A stretch of 64,000 bases of DNA. Source: Polaribacter sp. Lineage in GTDB: Bacteria > Bacteroidota > Bacteroidia > Flavobacteriales > Flavobacteriaceae. The stretch spans positions 1 through 64,000 of the forward strand of contig JAQXEU010000022.1 of NCBI GenBank assembly GCA_029250685.1, given 5' to 3'. Below the pieces are notes generated by a model. The model was given only the letters and a program-made list of their open reading frames with translations, did no database searches and had not been told where the DNA came from. A program made the position numbers and the translations under genes. Positions 8,698 to 16,880 of the stretch are shown in pieces (the first letter of the stretch is position 1; the number at the start of each line of letters is the position of its first letter).

Positions 8698-9378
8698 ATG
8701 AAAAAAATTAATATAGCAATTGCTGATGATGAGCAGCTTTTTAGAAGTGGAATTAAGTTTTTACTAGAGAGAGAAGCATGTTTTAATGTAATTTTTGAAG
8801 CAGAAAACGGCAAAGAGTTAATTGAGTTTATTACTAATACTGACGTTTTCCCTGATGTTATTTTAATGGACTTAAAAATGCCAGAAATAAATGGTATTGA
8901 AGCCACAAAAGTAATTCATAAAACGCATCCAGGTATAAAAATAATTGCTTTAACCAGTTATGGTGGGAAATCTTTTATCACGAACATGATTGATGTTGGT
9001 GCCTCTTCTTATTTGCTAAAAAACACAAGCCCTAAAGTGGTCGTTCACACTATACATGAAGTGTACGACAAGGGTTTTTATTATGATGAAAAAGTACTTG
9101 CAATTATTCAAGAAAATATCATTTCTTCAAGCGGAAAACGCATAAAAAATGATTTAGATAAAAAGTTACTTTCTAATAGAGAAATAGATGTCTTAGAACT
9201 TATTTGCGAACAATTTACAACCTCTGAAATTGCAGAAAAATTATTTATCAGCCCAAGAACTGTAGAAGGACACAGAAATAATTTATTGTTAAAAACACAA
9301 TCTAAAAATGTTGCTGGTTTAGTAATTTACGGAATTCAAAAAAAATTAATAGAAGTGACACCAGACTTTAATATCTAA
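8698..9378 (+). CDS. NarL/FixJ-family response regulator
   Basis: This 226-residue protein has an N-terminal receiver domain with the acidic pair in IADDEQLF, the phosphorylatable Asp in ILMDLKMPEING, the Thr/Ser switch in IIALTSY and the conserved Lys in YLLKNTSP. A C-terminal LuxR helix-turn-helix follows (LSNREIDVLELICE, TSEIAEKLFISPRTVEGHR). It acts as a transcription factor once phosphorylated by the kinase encoded 12 bases upstream. Its targets are not evident. It converges on lspA with 7 bases between stops. Confidence 0.95.
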   Translation: MKKINIAIADDEQLFRSGIKFLLEREACFNVIFEAENGKELIEFITNTDVFPDVILMDLKMPEINGIEATKVIHKTHPGIKIIALTSYGGKSFITNMIDVGASSYLLKNTSPKVVVHTIHEVYDKGFYYDEKVLAIIQENIISSSGKRIKNDLDKKLLSNREIDVLELICEQFTTSEIAEKLFISPRTVEGHRNNLLLKTQSKNVAGLVIYGIQKKLIEVTPDFNI

Positions 9379-9385
9379 AAATGAA

Positions 9386-9973
9386 TTATTGTTCCGTTGT
9401 TTTTTCTTCTTCCTTAGGAAAAGCTTCTTTATTATAAATAAATAATAAGATTACACCTATTGTAATAAATGAATCTGCACCGTTAAAAATGGCATTAAAA
9501 AACGTAAAACTTTCACCTTCATAAATTGGAAAGTATAACATATCAACGACTCTTCCGTAAAATAGTTCTCCATAAGGGTTTTCAGCAAAAAGTGTTGCAA
9601 CTCCATGAGCTGGAGCATCAAAAATAACACCGTAAAAAACAGAATCAATGATGTTTCCAAAAGCCCCAGAAAGCACTAAGGCAATTGCTAAAACAACTGC
9701 AGTTGGTGCGTTTCTTTTAATCGTATTTCGCAACCAATAAATAATTCCAAATACAGCAACAACTCTAAATAAAGTTAAAAATAATTTCCCTGCTTTTCCT
9801 CCAAACTCAAAACCCCAAGCCATTCCGTTGTTTTCAGTAAAGTGAATTCGAAACCAGTCAAAAACACGAACACTTTCTTGAATTTCGAAATGTGTTTTTA
9901 CATAAATCTTACTTAATTGATCTATTAGCAATGCTAAAATAACGGTAACAATTGCAATGGTTTTTTTTGACAT
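9386..9973 (-). CDS. lspA: Lipoprotein signal peptidase (signal peptidase II)
   Basis: This 195-residue inner-membrane aspartyl protease removes signal peptides from diacylglyceryl-modified prolipoproteins. Four membrane segments are visible. The catalytic aspartates are in GAFGNIIDSV and FNGADSFITIG, the two conserved family motifs. The central loop before the last helix (FAENPYGELFYGRVVDMLYFPIYEG) is long, as in other Bacteroidetes. It lies downstream of the DksA-like gene, separated by a terminator, so it probably has its own promoter. Confidence 0.95.
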   Translation of the reverse strand: MSKKTIAIVTVILALLIDQLSKIYVKTHFEIQESVRVFDWFRIHFTENNGMAWGFEFGGKAGKLFLTLFRVVAVFGIIYWLRNTIKRNAPTAVVLAIALVLSGAFGNIIDSVFYGVIFDAPAHGVATLFAENPYGELFYGRVVDMLYFPIYEGESFTFFNAIFNGADSFITIGVILLFIYNKEAFPKEEEKTTEQ

Positions 9974-9995
9974 AAATAATAAATATTGTACTTAA

Positions 9996-10023
9996 AAAAA
10001 GCTTCCAAAATTGGAAGCTTTTT
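9996..10023. terminator. Terminator between the DksA-like gene and lspA
   Basis: Arms AAAAAGCTTCCAA and TTGGAAGCTTTTT surround a two-base loop. Runs of A before and T after make it usable on either strand, and on the minus strand it ends the DksA-like transcript. Confidence 0.8.
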
Positions 10024-10026
10024 GTT

Positions 10027-10404
10027 TTATTGTTTTCTTTTAGCTTCTATGCTAAGTGTAGCATGAGGAACTAATTTTAAGCGTTCTTTCTTTATTAATT
10101 TACCCATTACCCTACAAACTCCATATGTTTTGTTTTCGATACGCAATAAGGCATTTTTTAAATCTCTGATAAACTTTTCTTGACGAATTGCTAATTGAAC
10201 ATTGGCTTCTTTTGCCATTGTATCCGCGCCTTCATCAAACGATTTAAACGACGGCGATGTATCATCTGTTCCGTTATTTGCATCATTTTTATAAGCACTT
10301 TGTAAAGACGCTAAATCTTCTTCTGCTCTTGCAATTTTCTTATCGATAATTTCTTTGAATTCTTGTAAGTCTTCATCTGAATATCTAACAACGTTGATTG
10401 CCAT
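10027..10404 (-). CDS. TraR/DksA-family protein
   Basis: This 125-residue protein has an N-terminal coiled coil (DLQEFKEIIDKKIARAEEDL) and a C-terminal zinc-finger-like tip (YGVCRVMGKLIKKERLKLVPHATLSIEAK). It would bind the RNA polymerase secondary channel like DksA. Only one cysteine of the C4 finger is retained, as I recall for Bacteroidetes homologues, so zinc binding is doubtful. It starts 5 bases after ileS ends, so it is probably co-transcribed with ileS and ends at the hairpin before lspA. Confidence 0.88.
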   Translation of the reverse strand: MAINVVRYSDEDLQEFKEIIDKKIARAEEDLASLQSAYKNDANNGTDDTSPSFKSFDEGADTMAKEANVQLAIRQEKFIRDLKNALLRIENKTYGVCRVMGKLIKKERLKLVPHATLSIEAKRKQ

Positions 10405-10409
10405 ATTTC

Positions 10410-13400
10410 TTAAATTTTTTTTATTAATATTTTACTTTTGATGTTATCAAATTCTATATCTGTACCATCTGTTAATGAGTCTACAAAAACCATCTCAGAA
10501 GTTAGTGTTTCACTCATTATATATGCTTTGTTTGCCTCTACTGATGTTTGTAGGTTTTCAAAGTTTAATACCGATAATTTAATTTTATCGGTAACTTCTA
10601 AACCAGAGTCTTTACGTAAATTCTGAATTCTATTCACCAATTCTCTGGCAATTCCTTCTTCTCGTAAATCTTCAGAAATGGTAACATCTAAAGCAACTGT
10701 CAATCCATTTGCATTTGCAACTAACCAACCTTCTATGTCTTTTGATGAAATTTCTACATCTGAGATTTCCAAATGTATAATTTTTTCATCAATTTTTATA
10801 GAAAGATTTCCATCTTTTTCGATGTTAATTATATCTTCTTGACTAAAATTCTGAATTGCGTTAGAAATCGATTTCATATCGCGTCCAAACTTTGGCCCTA
10901 AAGTTTTAAAGTTCGGCTTAATTTGTTTCACCAAAATACCAGAAGCATCATCTAACAATTCAATTTCTTTTACGTTTACTTCTGATTTAATCAAATCAGA
11001 AACTGCCGAAATTGCTGCTTTTTGTTCTGTATCCAACACCGGAATCATAATTTTCTGCAATGGTTGACGCACTTTTATTTTTTCTTTTGCTCTTAATGAT
11101 AAAACCAATGAAGATATTGTTTGCGCATTTTCCATTTTTAGCTCTAAAGAAGTGTCTATAAATAATTCATCATACTTTGGGAAATTTGCTAAATGTACAG
11201 ATTCAAAATTCTCTTTTTGAGTCGATTTTGTTAAATCTTTATACAATCTATCCATAAAAAATGGAGCAACTGGTGCACTTAATTTTGCAACCGTTAACAT
11301 ACAAGTATATAATGTTTGATAAGCAGAAATTTTATCTTGCTCGTATTCTCCTTTCCAAAAACGTCTTCTACATAAACGAACATACCAGTTACTTAAAAAT
11401 TCTTGTACAAAATCAGAAATTGCTCTTGTTGCTTTCGTAGGTTCATATTCATCGTAAAAAGCATCCACTTTTTTCACTAAAGAATTTAATTCTGATAAAA
11501 TCCAACGATCAATTTCTGGTCTTTTATTTAAAGGAATGTCTGCTTCAGCATATGTGAAATTATCAATGTTTGCGTACAAAGTAAAAAACGAATACGTGTT
11601 GTAAAGCGTTCCAAAAAATTTACGCGAAACTTCAGCAATTCCTTCTACATCAAACTTTAAATTATCCCACGGATTTGCATTCGAAATCATGTACCAACGC
11701 GTAGCATCAGCTCCATAAGTTTTCAATGTTTCAAAAGGATCTGTCGCATTTCCTAAACGTTTCGACATTTTCTGTCCATTTTTATCTAAAACCAATCCGT
11801 TAGAAACAACGTTTTTATACGCAACAGAATCAAAAACCATTGTTCCGATTGCATGCAATGTATAAAACCAACCTCTAGTTTGATCCACTCCTTCAGCAAT
11901 AAAATCTGCTGGATAAAACTCTTTATTGTCAATTAACTCTTTGTTTTCAAACGGATAATGCCATTGTGCATAAGGCATTGATCCAGAATCGAACCAAACA
12001 TCAATTAAATCACTTTCACGTTGCATTGGTTTTCCAGACGCAGAAACTAAGGTGATTTTATCAACTACATTTTTATGTAAATCAATCGTATCATAATTTT
12101 CTTCTGACATGTTTCCAACTTCAAAATCAGCAAAGATATCTTCGGACATAAATCCTGCTTCAACGGCATTTTTCATTTCTGATTTTAATTCTTCAACAGA
12201 ACCGATAATGATTTCTTCTTTTCCGTCTTCAGTTCTCCAAATTGGCAATGGAATTCCCCAAAAACGAGAACGAGATAAATTCCAATCATTTGCATTTTTT
12301 AACCAATTTCCAAATCTTCCTGTTCCAGTTGATTCTGGTTTCCAGTTAATCGTTTCGTTCAATTCGTGCATTCTATCTTTTACATCTGTAATCTTGATAA
12401 ACCAAGAATCTAACGGATAATATAAAATAGGTTTGTCTGTTCTCCAGCAATTTGGATAACTGTGCACGTATTTTTCAACCTTAAAGGCTTTGTTTTCTGT
12501 TTTTAATTTGATGGCCAATTCTACATCAACCGATTTCTCTGGCGCTTCACCATCTGCATAATACTCGTTCTTTACGTATTTACCTGCAAATTCGCCTAAT
12601 TCTGGTCTGAATTTTCCTTGTAAATCTACTAACGGAACTAAGTTATCATTCTCGTCTTTTACTAATAATGGTGGAATTTCTGGACTTGCTTGTTTTGCAA
12701 CCATCGCATCATCTGCTCCAAAAGTTGGGGATGTATGCACAATTCCTGTTCCGTCTTCTGTAGTGACAAAATCTCCAGAAATTACTCTAAAAGCATTTTC
12801 AACGTTTTCATATGGCAATGCATATTTTAATAATTGCTCATATTTAATTCCGACTAAATCCGTTCCTTTACATTCTGTAGCAACTAAAAACGGAATTTTT
12901 TTATCTTCTTTTTTATAGCTCGATAATTCAGAAACTTCTTCAGTTTGCTGATATTTTTTTCCGCCAAATTGTTTTCCAACTAAATTCTTTGCAAGAATTA
13001 CATGAATTGGCTCAAAGGTGTATTGATTGTATGTTGCAACAACTACATACTCTATTTTATTTCCAACAGTTAACGCAGTATTACTTGGCAATGTCCAAGG
13101 TGTTGTTGTCCAAGCTAAAAAGTGTAAGTGATCAAACTTTTTTAAGAAATCTGGAAGTGTGTTTTCCGTTGCTTTAAATTGCGCAACAACTGTTGTATCA
13201 GTAACATCTTGATAGGTTCCTGGTTGATTTAATTCGTGCGAACTTAAACCAGTTCCAGCTTTTGGAGAATACGGCTGAATCGTATATCCTTTATACATCA
13301 ATTTTTTGCTGTAAATCTCTTTTAACAACCACCAAACCGATTCCATATATTTAGGTTTATAGGTAATATATGGATCTTCCATATCTACCCAATAACCCAT

Positions 13401-13817
13401 TTTATTGGTTAAATCGTTCCAAATATCTGTATAACGCATTACTGCTTTTTTACAAGCTTCGTTGTATTCTTCAACAGTAATTTTGGTTCCGATATCTTCT
13501 TTGGTTATTCCTAATTCTTTCTCAACACCTAATTCTACTGGAAGCCCATGCGTATCCCAACCTGCTTTACGCTTTACTTGAAAACCTTTCATGGTTTTAT
13601 ATCGCGGAAAAATATCTTTAATAGCACGTGCTAAAACATGGTGAACTCCTGGTAAACCATTTGCTGAAGGTGGTCCTTCAAAAAACACATATGGTTTATT
13701 TCCTTCTCTAGATGAAATACTCTTTTCAAAAATGTTATTTTCATTCCATTCTGTTAAGATTTCGTCTGCAACTTTTGATAAGTTAAGTCCCTTGTATTCA
13801 GTAAATTTCGTGCTCAT
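10410..13817 (-). CDS. ileS: Isoleucyl-tRNA synthetase
   Basis: This 1135-residue class I synthetase charges tRNA-Ile and edits Val. The HIGH-like motif is in GLPGVHHVLARA near residues 53-64 and the KMSKS motif appears as KMSKR (NGQKMSKRLGN). The CP1 editing domain (TTTPWTLPSNTALTV) lies between them, and the anticodon-binding and C-terminal regions follow. Length fits the long bacterial/eukaryote-like type. It precedes the DksA-like gene by 5 bases. Its upstream region holds TAATTTCG, one base off the -7 consensus and the same variant as at uvrC. Confidence 0.97.
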   Translation of the reverse strand: MSTKFTEYKGLNLSKVADEILTEWNENNIFEKSISSREGNKPYVFFEGPPSANGLPGVHHVLARAIKDIFPRYKTMKGFQVKRKAGWDTHGLPVELGVEKELGITKEDIGTKITVEEYNEACKKAVMRYTDIWNDLTNKMGYWVDMEDPYITYKPKYMESVWWLLKEIYSKKLMYKGYTIQPYSPKAGTGLSSHELNQPGTYQDVTDTTVVAQFKATENTLPDFLKKFDHLHFLAWTTTPWTLPSNTALTVGNKIEYVVVATYNQYTFEPIHVILAKNLVGKQFGGKKYQQTEEVSELSSYKKEDKKIPFLVATECKGTDLVGIKYEQLLKYALPYENVENAFRVISGDFVTTEDGTGIVHTSPTFGADDAMVAKQASPEIPPLLVKDENDNLVPLVDLQGKFRPELGEFAGKYVKNEYYADGEAPEKSVDVELAIKLKTENKAFKVEKYVHSYPNCWRTDKPILYYPLDSWFIKITDVKDRMHELNETINWKPESTGTGRFGNWLKNANDWNLSRSRFWGIPLPIWRTEDGKEEIIIGSVEELKSEMKNAVEAGFMSEDIFADFEVGNMSEENYDTIDLHKNVVDKITLVSASGKPMQRESDLIDVWFDSGSMPYAQWHYPFENKELIDNKEFYPADFIAEGVDQTRGWFYTLHAIGTMVFDSVAYKNVVSNGLVLDKNGQKMSKRLGNATDPFETLKTYGADATRWYMISNANPWDNLKFDVEGIAEVSRKFFGTLYNTYSFFTLYANIDNFTYAEADIPLNKRPEIDRWILSELNSLVKKVDAFYDEYEPTKATRAISDFVQEFLSNWYVRLCRRRFWKGEYEQDKISAYQTLYTCMLTVAKLSAPVAPFFMDRLYKDLTKSTQKENFESVHLANFPKYDELFIDTSLELKMENAQTISSLVLSLRAKEKIKVRQPLQKIMIPVLDTEQKAAISAVSDLIKSEVNVKEIELLDDASGILVKQIKPNFKTLGPKFGRDMKSISNAIQNFSQEDIINIEKDGNLSIKIDEKIIHLEISDVEISSKDIEGWLVANANGLTVALDVTISEDLREEGIARELVNRIQNLRKDSGLEVTDKIKLSVLNFENLQTSVEANKAYIMSETLTSEMVFVDSLTDGTDIEFDNIKSKILIKKI

Positions 13818-13883
13818 TTTTTCCTTCTGTATAATCGATTTGCGAAATTACATATTTTCTTGTAATTGTAAGGTTTGTTCAAT

Positions 13884-13910
13884 AAAAAAACGCCCTGTTT
13901 TTAGGCGTTT
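13884..13910 (-). terminator. Terminator downstream of the TerB/DnaJ gene
   Basis: Arms AAACGCC (13888-13894) and GGCGTTT (13904-13910) flank a 9-base loop. On the minus strand the stem is followed by a T-run, placing it just after the TerB/DnaJ stop. Confidence 0.7.
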
Positions 13911-13932
13911 CTTTTATTTTCTTTGTAAATTA

Positions 13933-14679
13933 TTATATTCCACGCTCGCTTTTAATTTTTTCGTACGCATTTTGGATTTGCAAAAACTTGTCCTCTCCGC
14001 CTTTGATGTGTTCTGGCCCTAAATCTTGAAGTTTATCTGGATGGTATTTTTTAGCCATTTTCCTATACGCTTTTTTTACTTCGTCGTTGTTTGCTGATTT
14101 TGTAATTTCTAAAATTTTATATGCATTGTCTGAACCATCAAAAAACATGGCTTTAATTGATTCAAAATCATGTGGATTGATATTTAAATAACCAGCAATC
14201 TTTTTGATTTCATTGACCTCAACTTCAGTTACATGCTCATCTGCTTTTGCAATTCCGAATAAAAAGTGTAGTAATTGTAATCTTGACGCATGTGGCATGT
14301 GTTGACGAATTTGCCCACAAACTTGATGTGCAGAAACTTCTTTTTTCATGATTCCGCCAAACAATTTAAACGCATGATTTGCACGTTCTTTACCGTACAT
14401 TCCAACAAATTGAGTTCTCACAAAGTTGAGTTCACGTTGATCAATTTTTCCATCTGCTTTTATAACTACCGAAGCTAAGATTAGCAAACTAATTTCAAAA
14501 TCACCTGATTGTGTATTTCTGTTTCGGCTTCCATTTTGGTTTTCTTGAAATTCTTTTAAAAGATCTTCTTTAGAAAATCCGTCTACAAAACTACCTACAG
14601 CAAATCCTATAATACTTCCTATTGGTCCACCTAAGGTAAATCCCAATCCTGCTCCTAACCATTTGGTAAAACTTGCCAT
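13933..14679 (-). CDS. TerB-DnaJ domain protein (DjlA-like)
   Basis: This 248-residue protein begins with a glycine-zipper membrane segment (LGAGLGFTLGGPIGSIIGFAVG). A TerB-like helical domain spans about residues 55-160 (VVIKADGKIDQRELNFVR). The C-terminal J domain carries the HPD motif (RKMAKKYHPDKLQDLG) that stimulates DnaK ATPase. The order membrane segment-TerB-J is that of the co-chaperone DjlA. It is probably anchored in the inner membrane with the J domain in the cytoplasm. It stands alone, with a terminator after it. Confidence 0.9.
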   Translation of the reverse strand: MASFTKWLGAGLGFTLGGPIGSIIGFAVGSFVDGFSKEDLLKEFQENQNGSRNRNTQSGDFEISLLILASVVIKADGKIDQRELNFVRTQFVGMYGKERANHAFKLFGGIMKKEVSAHQVCGQIRQHMPHASRLQLLHFLFGIAKADEHVTEVEVNEIKKIAGYLNINPHDFESIKAMFFDGSDNAYKILEITKSANNDEVKKAYRKMAKKYHPDKLQDLGPEHIKGGEDKFLQIQNAYEKIKSERGI

Positions 14680-14724
14680 GTATTTTATTTTTTTAAGTTG
14701 CTAATTTACAAAGTTCTATTGTTT

Positions 14725-14880
14725 GACGCCTGTTTTTTAAGATTGTTTCAATCTAAATTGGATTTATTTTCTGCGTGAAGGATTGAAGTGGCATCCTTTT
14801 TTGTTTTCCAAAAAAAGATATAACGAAAAGCCTGGCGATTTTTAAAATAATTGCTGAGTGAAACCACGACAAATTTTTTA
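14725..14880. other. Structured non-coding intergenic region
   Basis: This part of the 264-base gap between the divergent djlA-like and bacilliredoxin genes has no credible ORF but several hairpins. They are AGATTG/CAATCT (14740-14754), AAAT/ATTT (14755-14765), GGAT/ATCC (14780-14796) and CTTTTTTG/CAAAAAAAG (14796-14817). Short GC islands (GACGCCTG, AGCCTGGCG) stand out from the AT background. It could be a small RNA, a decayed repeat or a leader. The sequence does not decide which. Confidence 0.4.
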
Positions 14881-14914
14881 AAAATGGACACGCCCAAAAA
14901 ATGAAAAATATCAG

Positions 14915-14922
14915 TATCTTTG
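14915..14922 (+). promoter_or_regulatory. -7 box of the bacilliredoxin gene
   Basis: TATCTTTG matches the Bacteroidetes -7 consensus 21 bases before the ATG. No convincing -33 TTTG is seen at the usual distance. Confidence 0.45.
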
Positions 14923-14943
14923 TAGCCAATTAAATTTAAAATT

Positions 14944-15354
14944 ATGTATCCAGAAGAATTAGTAAAACCAATGCGCGACGAATTGATAAACGCAGGTTTT
15001 GACGCTTTATATACTGCTGCAGATGTTGATACTGCTTTAGCAAAAGAAGGAACCACTTTAGTAATGGTAAACTCGGTTTGTGGTTGTGCTGCCGGAACTG
15101 CAAGACCAGGAGCAATTGCTTCTTTAGGCGCAGATAAATTCCCAACACATTTAACTACTGTTTTTGCAGGAGTTGAGAAAGAATCTACGCAAAAAGCGAG
15201 AGAACATATGATTCCATTTCCTCCATCTTCACCGGCAATTGCATTGTTTAAAGATGGTAATTTAGTGCATATGTTAGAACGTCATCATATTGAAGGAAGA
15301 TCTGCGCAAATGATTGCACAGAATTTAGCACAAGCTTACGAAGAGTTTTGTTAA
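14944..15354 (+). CDS. BrxA/BrxB-family bacilliredoxin
   Basis: This 136-residue protein is of the YphP/YqiW (BrxA/BrxB) family. It has a thioredoxin-like fold and the characteristic CGC motif in VNSVCGCAAGTARPG near residues 44-46. In Bacillus these proteins remove bacillithiol from proteins. Many Bacteroidetes carry them, so a low-molecular-weight thiol repair role is likely but inferred. The length and the C-terminal helix (AQNLAQAYEEFC, ending in Cys) fit the family. It is a single gene with its own -7 box and terminator. Confidence 0.93.
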   Translation: MYPEELVKPMRDELINAGFDALYTAADVDTALAKEGTTLVMVNSVCGCAAGTARPGAIASLGADKFPTHLTTVFAGVEKESTQKAREHMIPFPPSSPAIALFKDGNLVHMLERHHIEGRSAQMIAQNLAQAYEEFC

Positions 15355-15396
15355 TCTAATTTAGATTGATAAACTTTTTTAAAAAGTATTTGATAA

Positions 15397-15424
15397 AAAA
15401 CCACGCAATTTGCGTGGTTTTTTT
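15397..15424 (+). terminator. Terminator after the bacilliredoxin gene
   Basis: Arms CCACGC (15401-15406) and GCGTGG (15412-15417) are flanked by A and T runs. It lies about 45 bases after the stop and only about 12 bases before the HD-domain ORF. Confidence 0.75.
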
Positions 15425-15435
15425 ATTTTTATAAA

Positions 15436-16092
15436 ATGAACAAAACTCAAATAATTGACAACACAACTGCCTTTGTAAAGGAAACATTAAAAGGTGCTGA
15501 AGGAGGACATGATTGGTTTCATATAGAACGTGTTTACAAAAACGCATTACTAATTGCAAAAGAAGAAAATGTTGACGAGTTTATCGTTTCTTTAGGTGCC
15601 TTATTACATGATATTGCGGATGCAAAATTTTATAATGGAGACGAAACTGTTGGGCCAAAAATGGCAAGAACGTTTTTACAAAATCAACAAGTTGATGAAG
15701 CTGCAATTGTTCATGTAGAAAATATTATCAACTATATTTCTTTTAAATCTTCACTTTCAATCGGTGAAAAATTCACGTCTCCTGAATTAGAAGTAGTTCA
15801 AGATGCAGATAGATTAGACGCCATTGGTGCAATCGGAATTGCACGTTGTTTTAATTATGGTGGATTTAAAAACAGGACTTTGTATGACCCTGAAATCACT
15901 CCGAATTTAAATATGACAAAAGCAGCATATAAAAATTCTACTGCGCCAACTATCAATCATTTTTATGAGAAACTATTGTTACTTAAAGATAAAATGAATA
16001 CAAATTCTGGGCGGCGAATCGCCGCTGATAGACACTTATTTATGGAGCAATTTTTAGGTCAATTTTATGATGAATGGAATGGGGAAAAATAA
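15436..16092 (+). CDS. HD-domain metal-dependent phosphohydrolase
   Basis: This 218-residue protein is of the YpgQ/YedJ-like HD family. The metal ligands are seen in GGHDWFHIERV (first His), GALLHDIADAKF (HD pair) and VVQDADRLDAIGAIGIAR (last Asp). Such enzymes hydrolyse nucleotides or related phosphoesters; the substrate here is unknown. Near the C-terminus a GC-rich palindrome (16011-16025) encodes GRRIAA with the unusual Arg codon pair CGG CGA. Its stop is 1 base from the convergent enoyl-CoA hydratase stop. Confidence 0.9.
   Translation: MNKTQIIDNTTAFVKETLKGAEGGHDWFHIERVYKNALLIAKEENVDEFIVSLGALLHDIADAKFYNGDETVGPKMARTFLQNQQVDEAAIVHVENIINYISFKSSLSIGEKFTSPELEVVQDADRLDAIGAIGIARCFNYGGFKNRTLYDPEITPNLNMTKAAYKNSTAPTINHFYEKLLLLKDKMNTNSGRRIAADRHLFMEQFLGQFYDEWNGEK
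16011..16025. repeat. GC-rich perfect palindrome inside the HD-domain gene
   Basis: GCGGCGAATCGCCGC has 7-bp complementary arms around a single A. It is strikingly GC-rich for this AT-rich window and is read as coding sequence. It may be a small palindromic repeat tolerated in frame, or chance. Confidence 0.4.
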
Positions 16093-16093
16093 T

Positions 16094-16876
16094 TTATTTT
16101 CCTGGAAAATCTGCTCTTCTTTTTTCTAAGAAAGCTGTGGTTCCTTCTTTAAAATCTTCCGTTCCAAAACAAGCTCCGAATTCAGAGATTTCTGTTTCAA
16201 ATCCATTCACACCGTCTTTAAAATTGTCATTTACTGCTTTAATAGCTGCTCCAATTGCTACTGATGAATTTCGCATAATTTTACTTGCTATTTTTGTTGC
16301 TAACGGAATCAACTCTTCTTGTGTAGTAACATGATTTACCAATCCGTAGTTTTTTGCATCTTCAGCAGAAATCATTCCGGCAGTCATTACCAATTCCATT
16401 GCACGGCCTTTTCCTATTAATTGTGGCAAACGTTGTGTTCCTCCATAACCAGGAATTACACCTAAAGAAACTTCTGGTAAGCCCATTTTTGCATTGTCTG
16501 ATGCTACTCTAAAATGACACGACATTGCTAATTCTAATCCGCCACCAAGTGCAAATCCGTTTACAGCTGCAATAACTGGAGTAGATAAGTTCTCAACAAA
16601 ATCGAACAACATTTCTTGCCCTTTTGCTGCTAATCTTCCACCTTCTTCCACAGAAAAATGTGCAAATTCAGAAATATCTGCGCCAGCAACAAAAGCTTTT
16701 TCTCCGCTTCCAGTTATAATAATTGCTTTAACAGAAGCATCAGTTTCTAAATTTTTAAATGCATTGTGTAATTCTTCAATGGTGTTTTTATTTAAGGCAT
16801 TTAATTTTTTTGGGCGGTTGATTGTAATTGTTGCCAATCCGTTTTCAGTAGAAACAAGTAAATTTTCGAATGTCAT
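16094..16876 (-). CDS. Enoyl-CoA hydratase/isomerase family protein
   Basis: This crotonase-fold enzyme has 260 residues from the ATG at 16876 (MTFENLLVSTENG). A longer reading from 16951 would overlap the kinase gene and adds no family sequence. The CoA oxyanion-hole region is at KAFVAGADISEFA. The two catalytic glutamates are present in GGGLELAMSCHF and GLPEVSLGVIPGYGGTQ, so true hydratase activity is likely. The role would be beta-oxidation or 3-hydroxyacyl-CoA metabolism; the exact substrate cannot be read. It begins 4 bases after the NtrY-like kinase stop, so the two may share a transcript. Confidence 0.93.
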   Translation of the reverse strand: MTFENLLVSTENGLATITINRPKKLNALNKNTIEELHNAFKNLETDASVKAIIITGSGEKAFVAGADISEFAHFSVEEGGRLAAKGQEMLFDFVENLSTPVIAAVNGFALGGGLELAMSCHFRVASDNAKMGLPEVSLGVIPGYGGTQRLPQLIGKGRAMELVMTAGMISAEDAKNYGLVNHVTTQEELIPLATKIASKIMRNSSVAIGAAIKAVNDNFKDGVNGFETEISEFGACFGTEDFKEGTTAFLEKRRADFPGK

Positions 16877-16880
16877 GTGT

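Noticed and set aside
14748..15056. Minus-strand ORF of 102 codons over the 5' end of the bacilliredoxin gene and its leader
   Set aside because: It is antisense to a conserved gene, lacks recognisable protein features, and the intergenic part shows hairpins instead of codon bias.
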